Origin: Argopecten irradians
Lineage: Eukaryota > Mollusca > Bivalvia > Pectinida > Pectinidae
Assembly: GCF_041381155.1 (NCBI RefSeq)
Contig: NC_091147.1
Span: 14,594,318 to 14,658,317 of the forward strand
Length of the DNA: 64,000 nucleotides
Direction of reading: 5' to 3'
Each line of letters opens with the position of its first letter. Within the stretch, counting starts at the first letter, position 1. The notes under the pieces are model-generated. The model was given only the letters and a program-made list of their open reading frames with translations. It was not told where the DNA came from and made no database searches. The position numbers and the translations under genes were made by a program. Positions 1 to 12,300 of the stretch are shown one piece after another.

Positions 1-2186
1 AGTTCGCCGGAGAACGCTAGGCTGTACATCAATAGAGAGACTGCAACGTAATTGCACTAGAAAGACAAACATCACAATAGAAGTGACATTACAAACTTAA
101 GGTTCTTAGTAGTTCATACACAATGGGGACCGCGGTGGCAGCATATTACTACAAACCATCCAACTCTTTGCCGTTATTTGAATCACATGTGAGGCAGTTG
201 TAAGGTACTTGACGCTGTTCGGCGGTTTTCTCCGGATACTCCGGCTTTGCTCATCTTTCTTAAACCTGATAACATCCGTTTAATTGCCCCTAGTTGTTAA
301 TAGGATAGTAATTATTAAAAGCAAACAAACAAACAACGTCAAAGTCCGTATACCTGACAACTAAGACAAACTGTGGACAGACTTGTGTGATGTGACAGAT
401 ATGACATAGTGGTATCATAGCCATGTGATATCGCGATATCTGAGTATCTCAATTTTGGTAATATGACGGTAATAAAATTGTGAGGTCACAGTTAAATGGT
501 GATTCCATGGCATATAACGTGAGGGGTCGTGTGTGGAAAGCAACATAATTATCACAGTTCTAGACGGTAGCGTTGGACCGTCTAGTATTCAAAAACCTCG
601 ACCTGGCTATGCCGTCAATTTTTATGCAATAACTAGAGAATAAAAACCAAATAATAGGTAATAATAACCGTGCCAAAACATATTTTATGGCTAACTTAAC
701 ATGGCACTCAGCTTTAAATAAGCAGAAAGAAATTGTCCTTAGTACCGCAATAACTTAATTAGCAGAAAAGTCGATTATTATCAACCATTTTATTTTCTCC
801 ATACAGCAATTCGCATCTACGTTATTTTAAACATATTTGCGAATACTTATTTTTTGACAATTGTGCATTTATATAAATTTTTTGATAATTATTCGCGAAA
901 TATTTGAAATTGAGCTCTCTCATGAAACATCGCGAACATTTGGCACCCGAAAATCATTATTCGCGGTATTGAACGTGATATGAATTATTCTAGGACCATT
1001 AAGCCGCATTTGGCTACGGTCTAACTTCTCATTGCGATTTTGTTTGGTTTTTTTTTTTTTTTTTTTTTTGAAAGATGAGAAACGATTCTGACTGCACAGT
1101 CTAGGTTCCCTTGTGTGTGCCACAAAGGCATACAACATATCACACATGGGATAACAATACGCCACCACCAGCAGCACGGTGCCTATACATCTAACATCCA
1201 AAAGTATTAAACCTAATACGAAAACAAATCTGCAGCACGAAGTCTATCAAGTTGACATATTGTGACAATATAACGAACACATAACAACATTTTACAGTGC
1301 GTACCGTAGAAAGCACTGACAGTAATTGATTCTGATCAACTTCTCCAAGTGTCCAGCCGCTCGGAAGGGACCAAATATTGACCATAAACTGACCAATGTA
1401 AATATAAAATCGACCAACGCCGGTTTTTACTCTGATCACAACTGCACGAGGACCTATAGGGGGAATGTTAACAACATCTATCAGACTTTCATCTCTGACC
1501 CGTCCAAGATAGAAATTAAAGCAAACCCGTCCACATATTATTGGATAATGACGACAGTCTTCTTGGTTTCAACTGGTAAACAGGTCCCATGAAACAGATC
1601 CCCTTCCATTTGGTTCCGGAGAAGATCCCATGGGAACCGAAAGGAGACTTCCTGAGAATCCGCCGACAAGACACCAGGTCAAACCTATTATATAGTTCGG
1701 GCCAAAATCGCGTCAGAAGGGGTTTTGACATCACGCTAATGGCGATGTTTTGGGAACACACATGTCAACGTAACACTTGATTTATCCATTCTCTGGCCAC
1801 ATTGGGCACCCAACAGCTATCAATATTTATTTCTGGGAGGCTTTCAATGAAATGGTTTAGAGAATTCCCGGAGTGTAGTCGATACGAAGATTGGATTTCC
1901 AATTGAATGGAATAGGAATCACAGTTACAATAAATCATAACTGTTTCGTTAATAAATATATATAGGACGTCAAATAAAATCAAACAGAGTTATCTTCTCT
2001 TGTCATCGCCATGCTAACTGGTAGAATTGCATTTCACCTGTTGTCCGAATTACATTTGAGCGTAATGACGGCTAATTTTGGAATCTTAATTTTTTCTTTC
2101 TTCTCTAATACAATTGACTCCTTTCTTTCCAAAATCTCATAACAGATTAACCTTTTTTAACGACACCTTCGAGTAGATGACAAGGT
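1..2186. other. Region without recognisable gene
   Basis: AT-rich DNA with a T homopolymer near 1049-1070. Short open frames exist on both strands at 1326-1780, but neither has recognisable domains, splice context or family similarity. I see no gene here. Confidence 0.5.
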
Positions 2187-2371
2187 CCCAGTTTTATGAA
2201 CATTGCTTAACTTTAAGGAATCCCATAACTTAAAATGTCCCATTGGACAGCATTCTAGATTTTAAGGAAAACCTTAACTTAAGGAGTTTTCCTTAACTTC
2301 CGTAATACTTCCCTATGGAAAATTTTAAGTTAAGGGATTCCTTAAAGTTAAAGAATGTTCATGAAACTGTG
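2187..2371. mobile_element. Palindromic MITE, copy 1
   Basis: The left end starts CCCAGTTTTATGAACATT and the right end is its near-perfect inverse (AATGTTCATGAAACTG). The arms are about 50 bp, rich in TTAAGTT/AACTTAA steps, and the interior is also self-complementary. There is no coding capacity, so this is a non-autonomous DNA-transposon relic. A second diverged copy lies 200 bp downstream. I could not settle a target-site duplication. Confidence 0.7.
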
Positions 2372-2577
2372 CCAATGGATGATACATTGCTTAAAGTACT
2401 GAACCCTTCTTGTGTCACTTATCATTGTGTAATGGATTGCGTGGTGAACAATTTGAGGATCCATGCTTTACTCTTGGACAGGGAGCAACGAATTGAGTTG
2501 AAAATGTCATCTTATATAGGCCAGTTACAAAGGATAATGCATTGCGTTTAATAGTGATTGTTTCGGAGAAGACTGGG

Positions 2578-2758
2578 CCCAGTTTCATGAACATTTCTTA
2601 ACTTGAAAGAACTCTTAATTTCCACGTAGAAAAGCATTATAAAAATTAAGGAAAACATCTTAAGTTAAGGAGACTTCCTTAAAATCTGTTATGCTTTCCT
2701 ATGGAGAATTTTAAGTAAGGGGAGTCCTTAAATTTACGGAATGTTCCTGAGAGTTGGC
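2578..2758. mobile_element. Palindromic MITE, copy 2
   Basis: Same family as the element at 2187-2371. It starts CCCAGTTTCATGAACATTTC and ends with the inverse (GGAATGTTCCTGAGAGTTGG), with the same TTAAG-rich palindromic interior. The arms are more diverged than in copy 1, suggesting an older insertion. Confidence 0.65.
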
Positions 2759-3949
2759 CTAGGGCCAGAAAAACCAAGGTTTATAAATTAAATATTTATC
2801 TAAGTAATGGAATTAAATCATAAAATAGTTTGATTGTCTGCAAAAAAAAGGAGGGGGGAAAGAAGAAGAAGGAGAAGCTGTACTATGTAAGAGGAATGAC
2901 CCCAGAGTCTCAACCGCGCATCCTTCTTACTTCCTGGGATATCACATAACAATAGGACATAGAATGCTTAAGCACGAACCACGTGCAAGAAGAAACTTTA
3001 CCGGAAATACAGAATGACTACCCCAGGTGACATCATCATAGGAAAATCCAAATTTTCAACAGGCGCTTTGCATCATATCAGTAGAACTAGAATATCTAGT
3101 CATTAACTGGATCCGTAATACAAAGAGAGTGAGTCAAGCAATAAAAAGGGACATTATACATGGGCCATATAAAGCCAGTTTTCATTTTTCTGTAGTGACT
3201 GTTAAAAATCAATACGGCAGGAAGCATTATAATCTGGAAATCTGGTTTAACTTCTAGAGAGGACGGGCATTATTTGAGGAGGAGAGTTTAATCAAATTGT
3301 TTTAGATTTAACATTTGTTTGATATATACCTATCGGGACACTCAAAACACAAGCTATAATGACCTATAATCCAAGGATAGCAATTTGTGTAGACGCTTAA
3401 CACAAAATCAATACTTTTTAAGACTATGATACAGTTTTCAATGTCAGATATATTGAAGGAAATTATGAACTTTATATGGTATATGTAGTATTTGGAATTA
3501 AGCACGGCAAGTAACTTTTGCAGAATGGATAAAATCCGTGAAACAGCACTGATCCAATATTTTGCATATAACTTTTTACACACCTAAGAAAGCACATCTT
3601 GATATGGTATTAACATAAGCGAATTATGCCTCTTCATATCCTACAGTATAACGATAAATGGGGTAATCTAAGCGCGACAGACAGAGCTTTAGTGATGACC
3701 CCAGTCCTTGAAGCTTGTCATCGTTCCAATACCATAAATGGTCAATAGTATTGTCATGACTGGCAGACAAGTTACAGAAAGATAAATAGCCGGTATACAT
3801 TGCATTTTCCAAAAAGGTACGCCCCATTCTGACAGGAGATCTTGCAATGAGAAAATTTTCAGCCCGTTGGGTACAAAACTTTTGACAGTTGATCTGAAGC
3901 ACATTGTTCCCTGCTGATCCGAACCATTCCGAGATAGATCCTCGAGCCT
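2759..3949. other. Region without recognisable gene
   Basis: AT-rich sequence with short minus-strand open frames (3308-3583 and two overlapping frames in 3624-3904) that show no domain or splice context. It may contain the decayed 5' part of the mariner element that follows. Confidence 0.4.
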
Positions 3950-4219
3950 AAATATCTTCAGTTCTTTGCTGTAACAGATGAAACCTGGGTCTATTACTTA
4001 ACCCCAGAAGGCCACACAATAGGCTAAATATTAGAAACACCGTTTCATCTTCGCCAAAAGCCAGATACTGTTCTATTAGCTGGAAATGCTATGATCTCGG
4101 TGTTTTGAGATGCTGACGGCATTCCGATGGTAGATTATCCCGAAAAAAGTGTAATCAACGGCACAAACTTTGCATTGCTTTTTAAAGAAAAATTCAGTAA
4201 AGATGTGCTGTTCCATTAA
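3950..4219 (+). pseudogene. Mariner-type transposase relic
   Basis: One plus-strand frame reads through the conserved mariner segment around the first catalytic Asp: VTDETWVYYLTPEGHTIG, then a stop, then a PSAGKVMxSVFWDAxG-like stretch in which the expected Trp codon is TGA, then DGIPMVDYPEKSVINGTNFA. Mariner/Tc1 transposases have TDETWxxxxxPE and a later INGxxYA motif in this order. At least two in-frame stops (codons TAA at 4025-4027 and TGA near 4106) and no recognisable remaining DDE residues show that the copy is dead. The N-terminal DNA-binding part and the terminal inverted repeats were not found. Confidence 0.75.
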
Positions 4220-4345
4220 ATTTTACAACACATGTTAATGAAGGACAAATGACCCAAATTTAACCTAAAACGAATAAGGATACATGACTACCATTACAAA
4301 GAACATGCTTGAGAGATGGGAGAAACAACACCGATAACATTATCA

Positions 4346-4641
4346 ATACTCCAGGGGTTACTATCAATGAAGTTATATCCAACCATGCACTATCTCATAG
4401 TAAAACTGAAGGCAACAGAACAGGTAATTTAGTCATTAGATGTTTATCAAATGAGCCGTAAAACGGTACACTCTGGTTAACTGTGTGGCTTTGAATTTGG
4501 TCGTCGCTCTCTCTGTAGTCTTCAAAGGAAATCTTTGCAGTCTTGTGATTGGTTCAGATTTTTCTCCTGGGCTGTCTTCAATTTTACTATGAGATAGGCC
4601 AGGGGTGGATATAACATCAGTGAAAGTAACCCCTGGAGTAT
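4346..4641. mobile_element. Inverted-repeat element (MITE-like)
   Basis: The left arm (4346-4411) starts ATACTCCAGGGGTTAC and contains AAGTTATATCC and CTATCTCATAGTAAAA. The right arm (4576-4641) is its inverse with few mismatches. The arms are about 66 bp around a 164-bp centre with no coding capacity. The right end with its flank, 4628-4649, is identical over 22 bp to part of the satellite unit that fills 59.9-64 kb. Confidence 0.75.
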
Positions 4642-4681
4642 CGAGGATGCACCGTTAACGCTGTGCCAATATCATCATTAA

Positions 4682-4951
4682 CTAGAAATTCTGAACGTCT
4701 ATCTTCACACACTTCTGGGATAGCGCTACAGTTACATGTAAGTGTGTAGAGATAATATTACGCAGAGCTTTCGTTGACAATTTCCCCTTGGTGATGACAA
4801 GCGGTCTTAACAGCCTACCGCCCACGATGCAGACAACAGTCACTCTGTCAAAGACTGACGTGGAATAGGTCTTTGTTTCCAACAGCCACAAAAACGTGAG
4901 TGACAAGAAGTCATGCGTATGACACAATATTAAAGTACACAAATGAACCAT
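4682..4951 (-). pseudogene. Possible DDE (pogo-like) transposase fragment
   Basis: An open minus-strand stretch contains DRVTVVCIVGGRLLRPLVI followed by TKGK. This resembles the RVTVxxxxxADGxxLPPxVIxKGK segment of pogo/Tigger-type DDE_1 transposases. No other part of such a transposase is recognised and there is no intact gene. It could be chance similarity; a protein search against DDE_1 would settle it. Confidence 0.3.
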
Positions 4952-6013
4952 GTGGTGGTAATACAGGAAAAAATATTACGAATATATCATATTGTTCTAT
5001 GAATGCCATGTCAACAATTAAGGTCATTTCAGACGTCTCCCAACAATGTGTTATCAAATAGCGACAAGTATGATCTTATATTCACTTATAATATTATAAG
5101 GAGAAAAATATCAATTTAGTATCTAGATAACAGCACAGTTTCAAAAGGTTTTATTGGACGTATTACACACATTGAAATACAACAATCGAAACAGAAGTTT
5201 CAACATACATTAGAACATATATCGGGCGAACATTTTTATTCCGAGTTTATTTTAAAGTAATTGTATTTCTAAGGTCCTTTAACAGAATGACTAAGAAAAC
5301 TATAAAACAAAGAATGTTCAGCGTTTACGTACAAGTTGGGGACAAAGATCTTGCTGCAAAGCACATCAATTGTGTAATTTGGTGCGGAAGTAATCAATTA
5401 TAACTGACACTGCAGTGAAGAATCCATCTATCGCTCTGTGTTGTCAAATTGCACCTTGTTTTCAGTTTTGGTCATTACCCCTTATTTTCAGATGCCTGAA
5501 CGGTTCTGATAACATACGTATCTCTTGCTTGGAAACAGTGGCATTCAACAATATTATACTAGCTTACATTATAACCAGTATTGGTGAAATCTAAAATTTA
5601 CACATGGTACAAAGCGAGAACAACACTCTAACAAACTAAGCAAACTGTCGGTTTTAAATCTAATAGTAAAGCAATCGTTTCCTCATAAAATTTTCACTCC
5701 GCCCAATGAAGACAGACCATCATGTTTCGACAAACCAGGTGTGATTTTCTGCCTCGCGTAGGGGTGTACCAGTGGTACCAAATAGGGGCCCCGTAGGGAA
5801 ACAATGGGTATAGTATCAAGGGTGTCATTATTACATAGGGCTTTCGGGGAACAAATCGATGATTTTTTTTCTATCCTGACTAGTTTCGAATATATTGCAA
5901 ACTTTTGCTGACGTATTACTCAAATTTTTATGTTAGTTTGGGTCACAGTATACAAACTAGGTAAAATCCCACTTCGGTTTACAGTACCGTAAACAGAAAT
6001 ATAAATATCAAGT

Positions 6014-6051
<38 letters not shown>

Positions 6052-6384
6052 CTTGCCGAATTCTTGTTTGGACAAGAATTAGCCCGTTGACAGTCAATGC
6101 TATTTAGTGGAATATGTTGTTCAGTGCCTATGGCAGTGTGTTTTAATGATATAGTACTAAAATCAGAATATCTATTAAAGACAAGGCTATTGATAAGACG
6201 CTAAAAAATGTTCCCAATAAAATAGCTTTTTCTTCTTTTTTCTTTTTTTTTCTTCTCTCATTGCGATCATTAAATGATCAAATCATGTAAAATGAAATCA
6301 ACTGTACAAAGCACTATTATAGTTGTCATGGCAACTTTATCAATCACTGAATCAACGAACCTGGAATATTGCTGAGGTCGCCTC
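4952..6384. other. Region without recognisable gene, ending in satellite border
   Basis: AT-rich DNA with a run of about 31 T at 6018-6048 and T/C-rich tracts at 6230-6255. Nothing coding is recognised. The last 20 bases before the satellite (AATATTGCTGAGGTCGCCTC) are unrelated to the repeat unit. Confidence 0.45.
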
Positions 6385-9300
6385 ACAGTACTGTGTGATA
6401 TAGACAGTATGTGTGATATAGACAGTAGACAGTGTGATATAGACAGTACTGTGTGATATAGACAGTACTGTGTGATATAGACAGTAATATGTGATATAGA
6501 CAGTACTGTGTGATATAGACAGTGTGATATAGACAGTACTGTGTGATATAGACAGTATCGTGTGATATAGACAGTACTGTGTGATATAGACAGTACTGTG
6601 TGATATAGACAGTACTGTGTGATATAGACAGTACTGTGTGATATAGACAGTACTGTGTGATATAGACAGTACTGTGTGATATAGACAGTACTGTGTGATA
6701 TAGACAGTACTGTGTGATATAGACAGTACGTTGATATAGACAGTACTGTGTGATATAGACAGTACTGTGTGATATAGACAGTACTGTGTGATATAGACAG
6801 TACTGTGTGATATAGACAGTACGTGTGATATAGACAGTACTGTGTGATATAGACAGTACTGTGTGATATAGACAGTACTGTGTGATATAGACAGTACGTG
6901 TGATATAGACAGTACTGTGTGATATAGACAGTACTGTGTGATATAGACGTACAGTGTGATATAGACAGTACTGTGTGATATAGACAGTACTGTGTGATAT
7001 AGACAGTACTGTGTGATATAGACAGTACGTGTGATATAGACAGTACTGTGTGATATAGACAGTACGTGTGATATAGACAGACGTTATATAGCAGTAGTTA
7101 GCAGTACTGTGTGATATAGACAGTACGTGTGATATAGACTAGTGTGATATAGACAGTACGTGTGATATAGACAGTGTGTATAGACAGTACTGTGTGATAT
7201 AGACAGTACTGTGTGATATAGACAGTACTGTGTGATATAGACAGTACTGTGTGATATAGACAGTACTGTGTGATATAGACAGTACTGTGTGATATAGACA
7301 GTGTGATTAGCAGTTGTGTGATATAGACAGTACTGTGTGATATAGACAGTACTGTGTGATATAGACAGTACTGTGTGATATAGACAGTACTGTGTGATAT
7401 AGACAGTACTGTGTGATATAGACAGTACTGTGTGATATAGACAGTACTGTGTGATATAGACAGTACTGTGTGATATAGACAGTACTGTGTTGATATAGAC
7501 AGTACTGTGTGATATAGACAGTACTGTGTGATATAGACAGTACTGTGTGATATAGACAGTACTGTGTGATATAGACAGTACTGTGTGATATAGACAGTAC
7601 TGTGTGATATAGACAGTACTGTGTGATATAGACAGTACGTGTGATATAGACAGTACGTGTGATATAGACAGTACTGTGTGATATAGACAGTACTGTGTGT
7701 GATATAGACAGTACTGTGTGATATAGACAGTACTGTGTGATATAGACAGTACTGTGTGATATAGACAGTACTGTGTGATATAGACAGTACTGTGTGATAT
7801 AGACAGTAGTGTGATATAGACAGTATGTGTGATATAGACAGTACTGTGTGATATAGACAGTACTGTGTGATATAGACAGTACGTGTGATATAGACAGTAC
7901 TGTGTGATATAGACAGTAGTGTGATATAGACAGTAGTGTGATATAGACAGTACTGTGTGATATAGACAGTACTGTGTGATATAGACAGTTGTGTGATATA
8001 GACAGTACTGTGTGATATAGACAGTACTGTGTGATATAGACAGTACTGTGTGATATAGACAGTACGTGTGATATAGACAGTACGTGTGATATAGACAGTA
8101 CTGTGTGATATAGACAGTACTGTGTGATATAGACAGTACGTGTGATATAGACAGTACTGTGTGATATAGACAGTACTGTGTGATATAGACAGTACTGTGT
8201 GATATAGACAGTACTGTGTGATATAGACAGTACTGTGTGATATAGACAGTACTGTGTGATATAGACAGTACTGTGTGATATAGACAGTACTGTGTGATAT
8301 AGACAGTACTGTGTGATATAGACAGTACTGTGTGATATAGACAGTATGTGATATAGACAGTACTGTGTGATATAGACAGTACTGTGTGATATAGACAGTA
8401 CTGTGTGATATAGACAGTACTGTGTGATATAGACAGTACTGTGTGATATAGACAGTACTGTGTGATATAGACAGTACTGTGTGATATAGACAGTACTGTG
8501 TGATATAGACAGTACTGTGTGATATAGACAGTACTGTGTGATATAGACAGTACTGTGTGATATAGACAGTACTGTGTGATATAGACAGTACTGTGTGATA
8601 TAGACAGTACTGTGTGATATAGACAGTACTGTGTGATATAGACAGTACTGTGTGATATAGACAGTACTGTGTGATATAGACAGTACTGTGTGATATAGAC
8701 AGTACTGTGTGATATAGACAGTACTGTGTGATATAGACAGTACTGTGTGATATAGACAGTACTGTGTGATATAGACAGTACGTGTGTGATATAGACAGTA
8801 CTGTGTGATATAGACAGTACTGTGTGATATAGACAGTACTGTGTGATATAGACAGTATGTGTGATATAGACAGTACGTGTGTGATATAGACAGTGTGTGA
8901 TATAGACAGTATGTGTGATATAGACAGACAGTTGTGTGTGATATAGACAGTATGTGTGATATAGACAGTACTGTGTGATATAGACAGTACGTGTGATATA
9001 GACAGTACTGTGTGATATAGACAGTACTGTGTGATATAGACAGTACTGTGTGATATAGACAGTACTGTGTGATATAGACAGTACTGTGTGATATAGACAG
9101 TACTGTGTGATATAGACAGTACTGTGTGATATAGACAGTACTGTGTGATATAGACAGTACTGTGTGATATAGACAGTACTGTGTGATATAGACAGTACTG
9201 TGTGATATAGACAGTACTGTGTGATATAGACAGTACTGTGTGATATAGACAGTACTGTGTGATATAGACAGTACGTGTGATATAGACAGTGTGTGTGATA

Positions 9301-12300
9301 TAGACAGTACTGTGTGATATAGACAGTACTGTGTGATATAGACAGTACGTGTGATATAGACAGTACTGTGTGATATAGACAGTACTGTGTGATATAGACA
9401 GTACTGTGTGATATAGACAGTACTGTGTGATATAGACAGTACTGTGTGATATAGACAGTACTGTGTGATATAGACAGTGTGATATAGACAGTACTGTGTG
9501 TGATATAGACAGTACTGTGTGATATAGACAGTACTGTGTGATATAGACAGTACTGTGTGATATAGACAGTACTGTGTGATATAGACAGTACTGTGTGATA
9601 TAGACAGTACGTGTGATATAGACAGTACTGTGTGATTGATATAGACAGTACTGTGTGATATAGACAGTACTGTGTGATATAGACAGTACTGTGTGATATA
9701 GACAGTACCGTGTGATATAGACAGTAGTGTGATATAGACAGTAGTGTGTGATATAGACAGTACTGTGTGATATAGACAGTACTGTGTGATATAGACAGTA
9801 CTGTGTGATATAGACAGTACTGTGTGATATAGACAGTGTGATATAGACAGTACTGTGTGATATAGACAGTACTGTGTGATATAGACAGTACTGTGTGATA
9901 TAGACAGTACTGTGTGATATAGACAGTGTGTGTGATATAGACAGTACTGTGTGATATAGACAGTACCGTGTGATATAGACAGTGTGATATAGACAGTACT
10001 GTGTGATATAGACCGTGTGATATAGACATTACTGTGTGATATAGACGTAGTGTAATAGTGTGGTGATATAGACAGTACTGTGTGGATATAGACAGTACTG
10101 TGTGATATAGACAGTACTGTGTGATATAGACAGTACTGTGTGATATAGACAGTACTGTGTGATATAGACAGTACTGTGTTGATATAGACAGTACTGTGTG
10201 ATATAGACAGTACTGTGTGATATAGACAGTACTGTGTGATATAGACAGTACTGTGTGATATAGACAGTACTGTGTGATATAGACAGTACTGTGTGATATA
10301 GACAGTACTGTGTGATATAGACAGTACTGTGTGATATAGACAGTACTGTGTGATATAGACAGTACTGTGTGATATAGACAGTACTGTGTGATATAGACAG
10401 TACTGTGTGATATAGACAGTACTGTGTGATATAGACAGTACTGTGTGATATAGACAGTGTGATATAGACAGTACTGTGTGATATAGACAGTACTGTGTGA
10501 TATAGACAGTACTGTGTGATATAGACAGTACTGTGTGATATAGACAGTACTGTGTGATATAGACAGTACTGTGTGATATAGACAGTACTGTGTGATATAG
10601 ACAGTGTGATATAGACAGTACTGTGTGATATAGACAGTGTGATATAGACATTACTGTGTGATATATACAGTACTGTGTGATATAGACAGTACTGTGTGAT
10701 ATAGACAGTACTGTGTGATATAGACAGTACTGTGTGATATAGACAGTATGTGTGTACCGTGTGATATAGACAGTACCGTGTGATATAGACAGTACTGTGT
10801 GATACCGTGTGATATAGACAGTAGTGTGTGATATAGACAGTACTGTGTGATATAGACAGTACTGTGTGATATAGACAGTGTGATATAGACAGTACTGTGT
10901 GATATAGACAGTACTGTGTGATATAGACAGTACTGTGTGATATAGACAGTACTGTGTGATATAGACAGTACTGTGTGATATAGACAGTACTGTGTGATAT
11001 AGACAGTACTGTGTGATATAGACAGTACTGTGTGATATAGACAGTACTGTGTGATATAGACAGTACTGTGTGATATAGACAGTACTGTGTGATATAGACA
11101 GTACTGTATGATATAGACAGTACTGTGTGATATAGACAGTACTGTGTGATATAGACAGTGTGATATAGACAGTACTGTGTGATATAGACAGTACTGTGTG
11201 ATATAGACAGTACTGTGTGATATAGACAGTACTGTGTGATATAGACAGTACTGTGTGATATAGACAGTACTGTGTGATATAGACAGTACTGTGTGATATA
11301 GACAGTACTGTGTGATATAGACAGTGTGATATAGACAGTACTGTGTGATATAGACAGTACTGTGTGATATAGACAGTACTGTGTGATATAGACAGTACTG
11401 TGTGATATAGACAGTACTGTGTGATACCGTGTGATATAGACAGTACTGTGTGATATAGACAGTACTGTGTGATATAGACAGTACTGTGTGATGTGTGATA
11501 TAGACAGTACTGTGTGATATAGACAGTACTGTGTGATATAGACAGTACTGTGTGATATAGACAGTACTGTGTGATATAGACAGTACTGTGTGATATAGAC
11601 AGTACTGTGTGATATAGACAGTACTGTGTGATATAGACAGTACTGTGTGATATATAGACGAGACTGTGTGATATAGACAGTACTGTGTGATATAGACAGT
11701 ACTGTGTGATATAGACAGTACTGTGTGATATAGACAGTACTGTGTGATATAGACAGTACTGTGTGATATAGACAGTACTGTGTGATATAGACAGTACTGT
11801 GTGATATAGACAGTACTGTGTGATATAGACAGTACTGTGTGATATAGACAGTACTGTGTGATATAGACAGTACTGTGTGATATAGACAGTACTGTGTGAT
11901 ATAGACAGTACTGTGTGATATAGACAGTACTGTGTGATATAGACAGTAGTGTGTGATATATAGACAGTACTGTGTGATATAGACAGTGTGATATAGACAG
12001 TACTGTGTGATATAGACAGTACTGTGTGATATAGACAGTGTGATATAGACAGTACTGTGTGATATAGACAGTACTGTGTGATATAGACAGTACTGTGTGA
12101 TATAGACAGTAGTGTGTGATATAGACAGTACTGTGTGATATAGACAGTACTGTGTGATATAGACAGTACTGTGTGATATAGACAGTACAGTACGTGTGAT
12201 ATAGACAGTACTGTGTGATATAGACAGTACTGTGTGATATAGACAGTACTGTGTGATATAGACAGTACTGTGTGATATAGACAGTAGTGTGTGATATAGA

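Noticed and set aside
1326..1780. Overlapping open frames on both strands
   Set aside because: No domain, splice signal or family similarity; both strands are open, which suggests chance.
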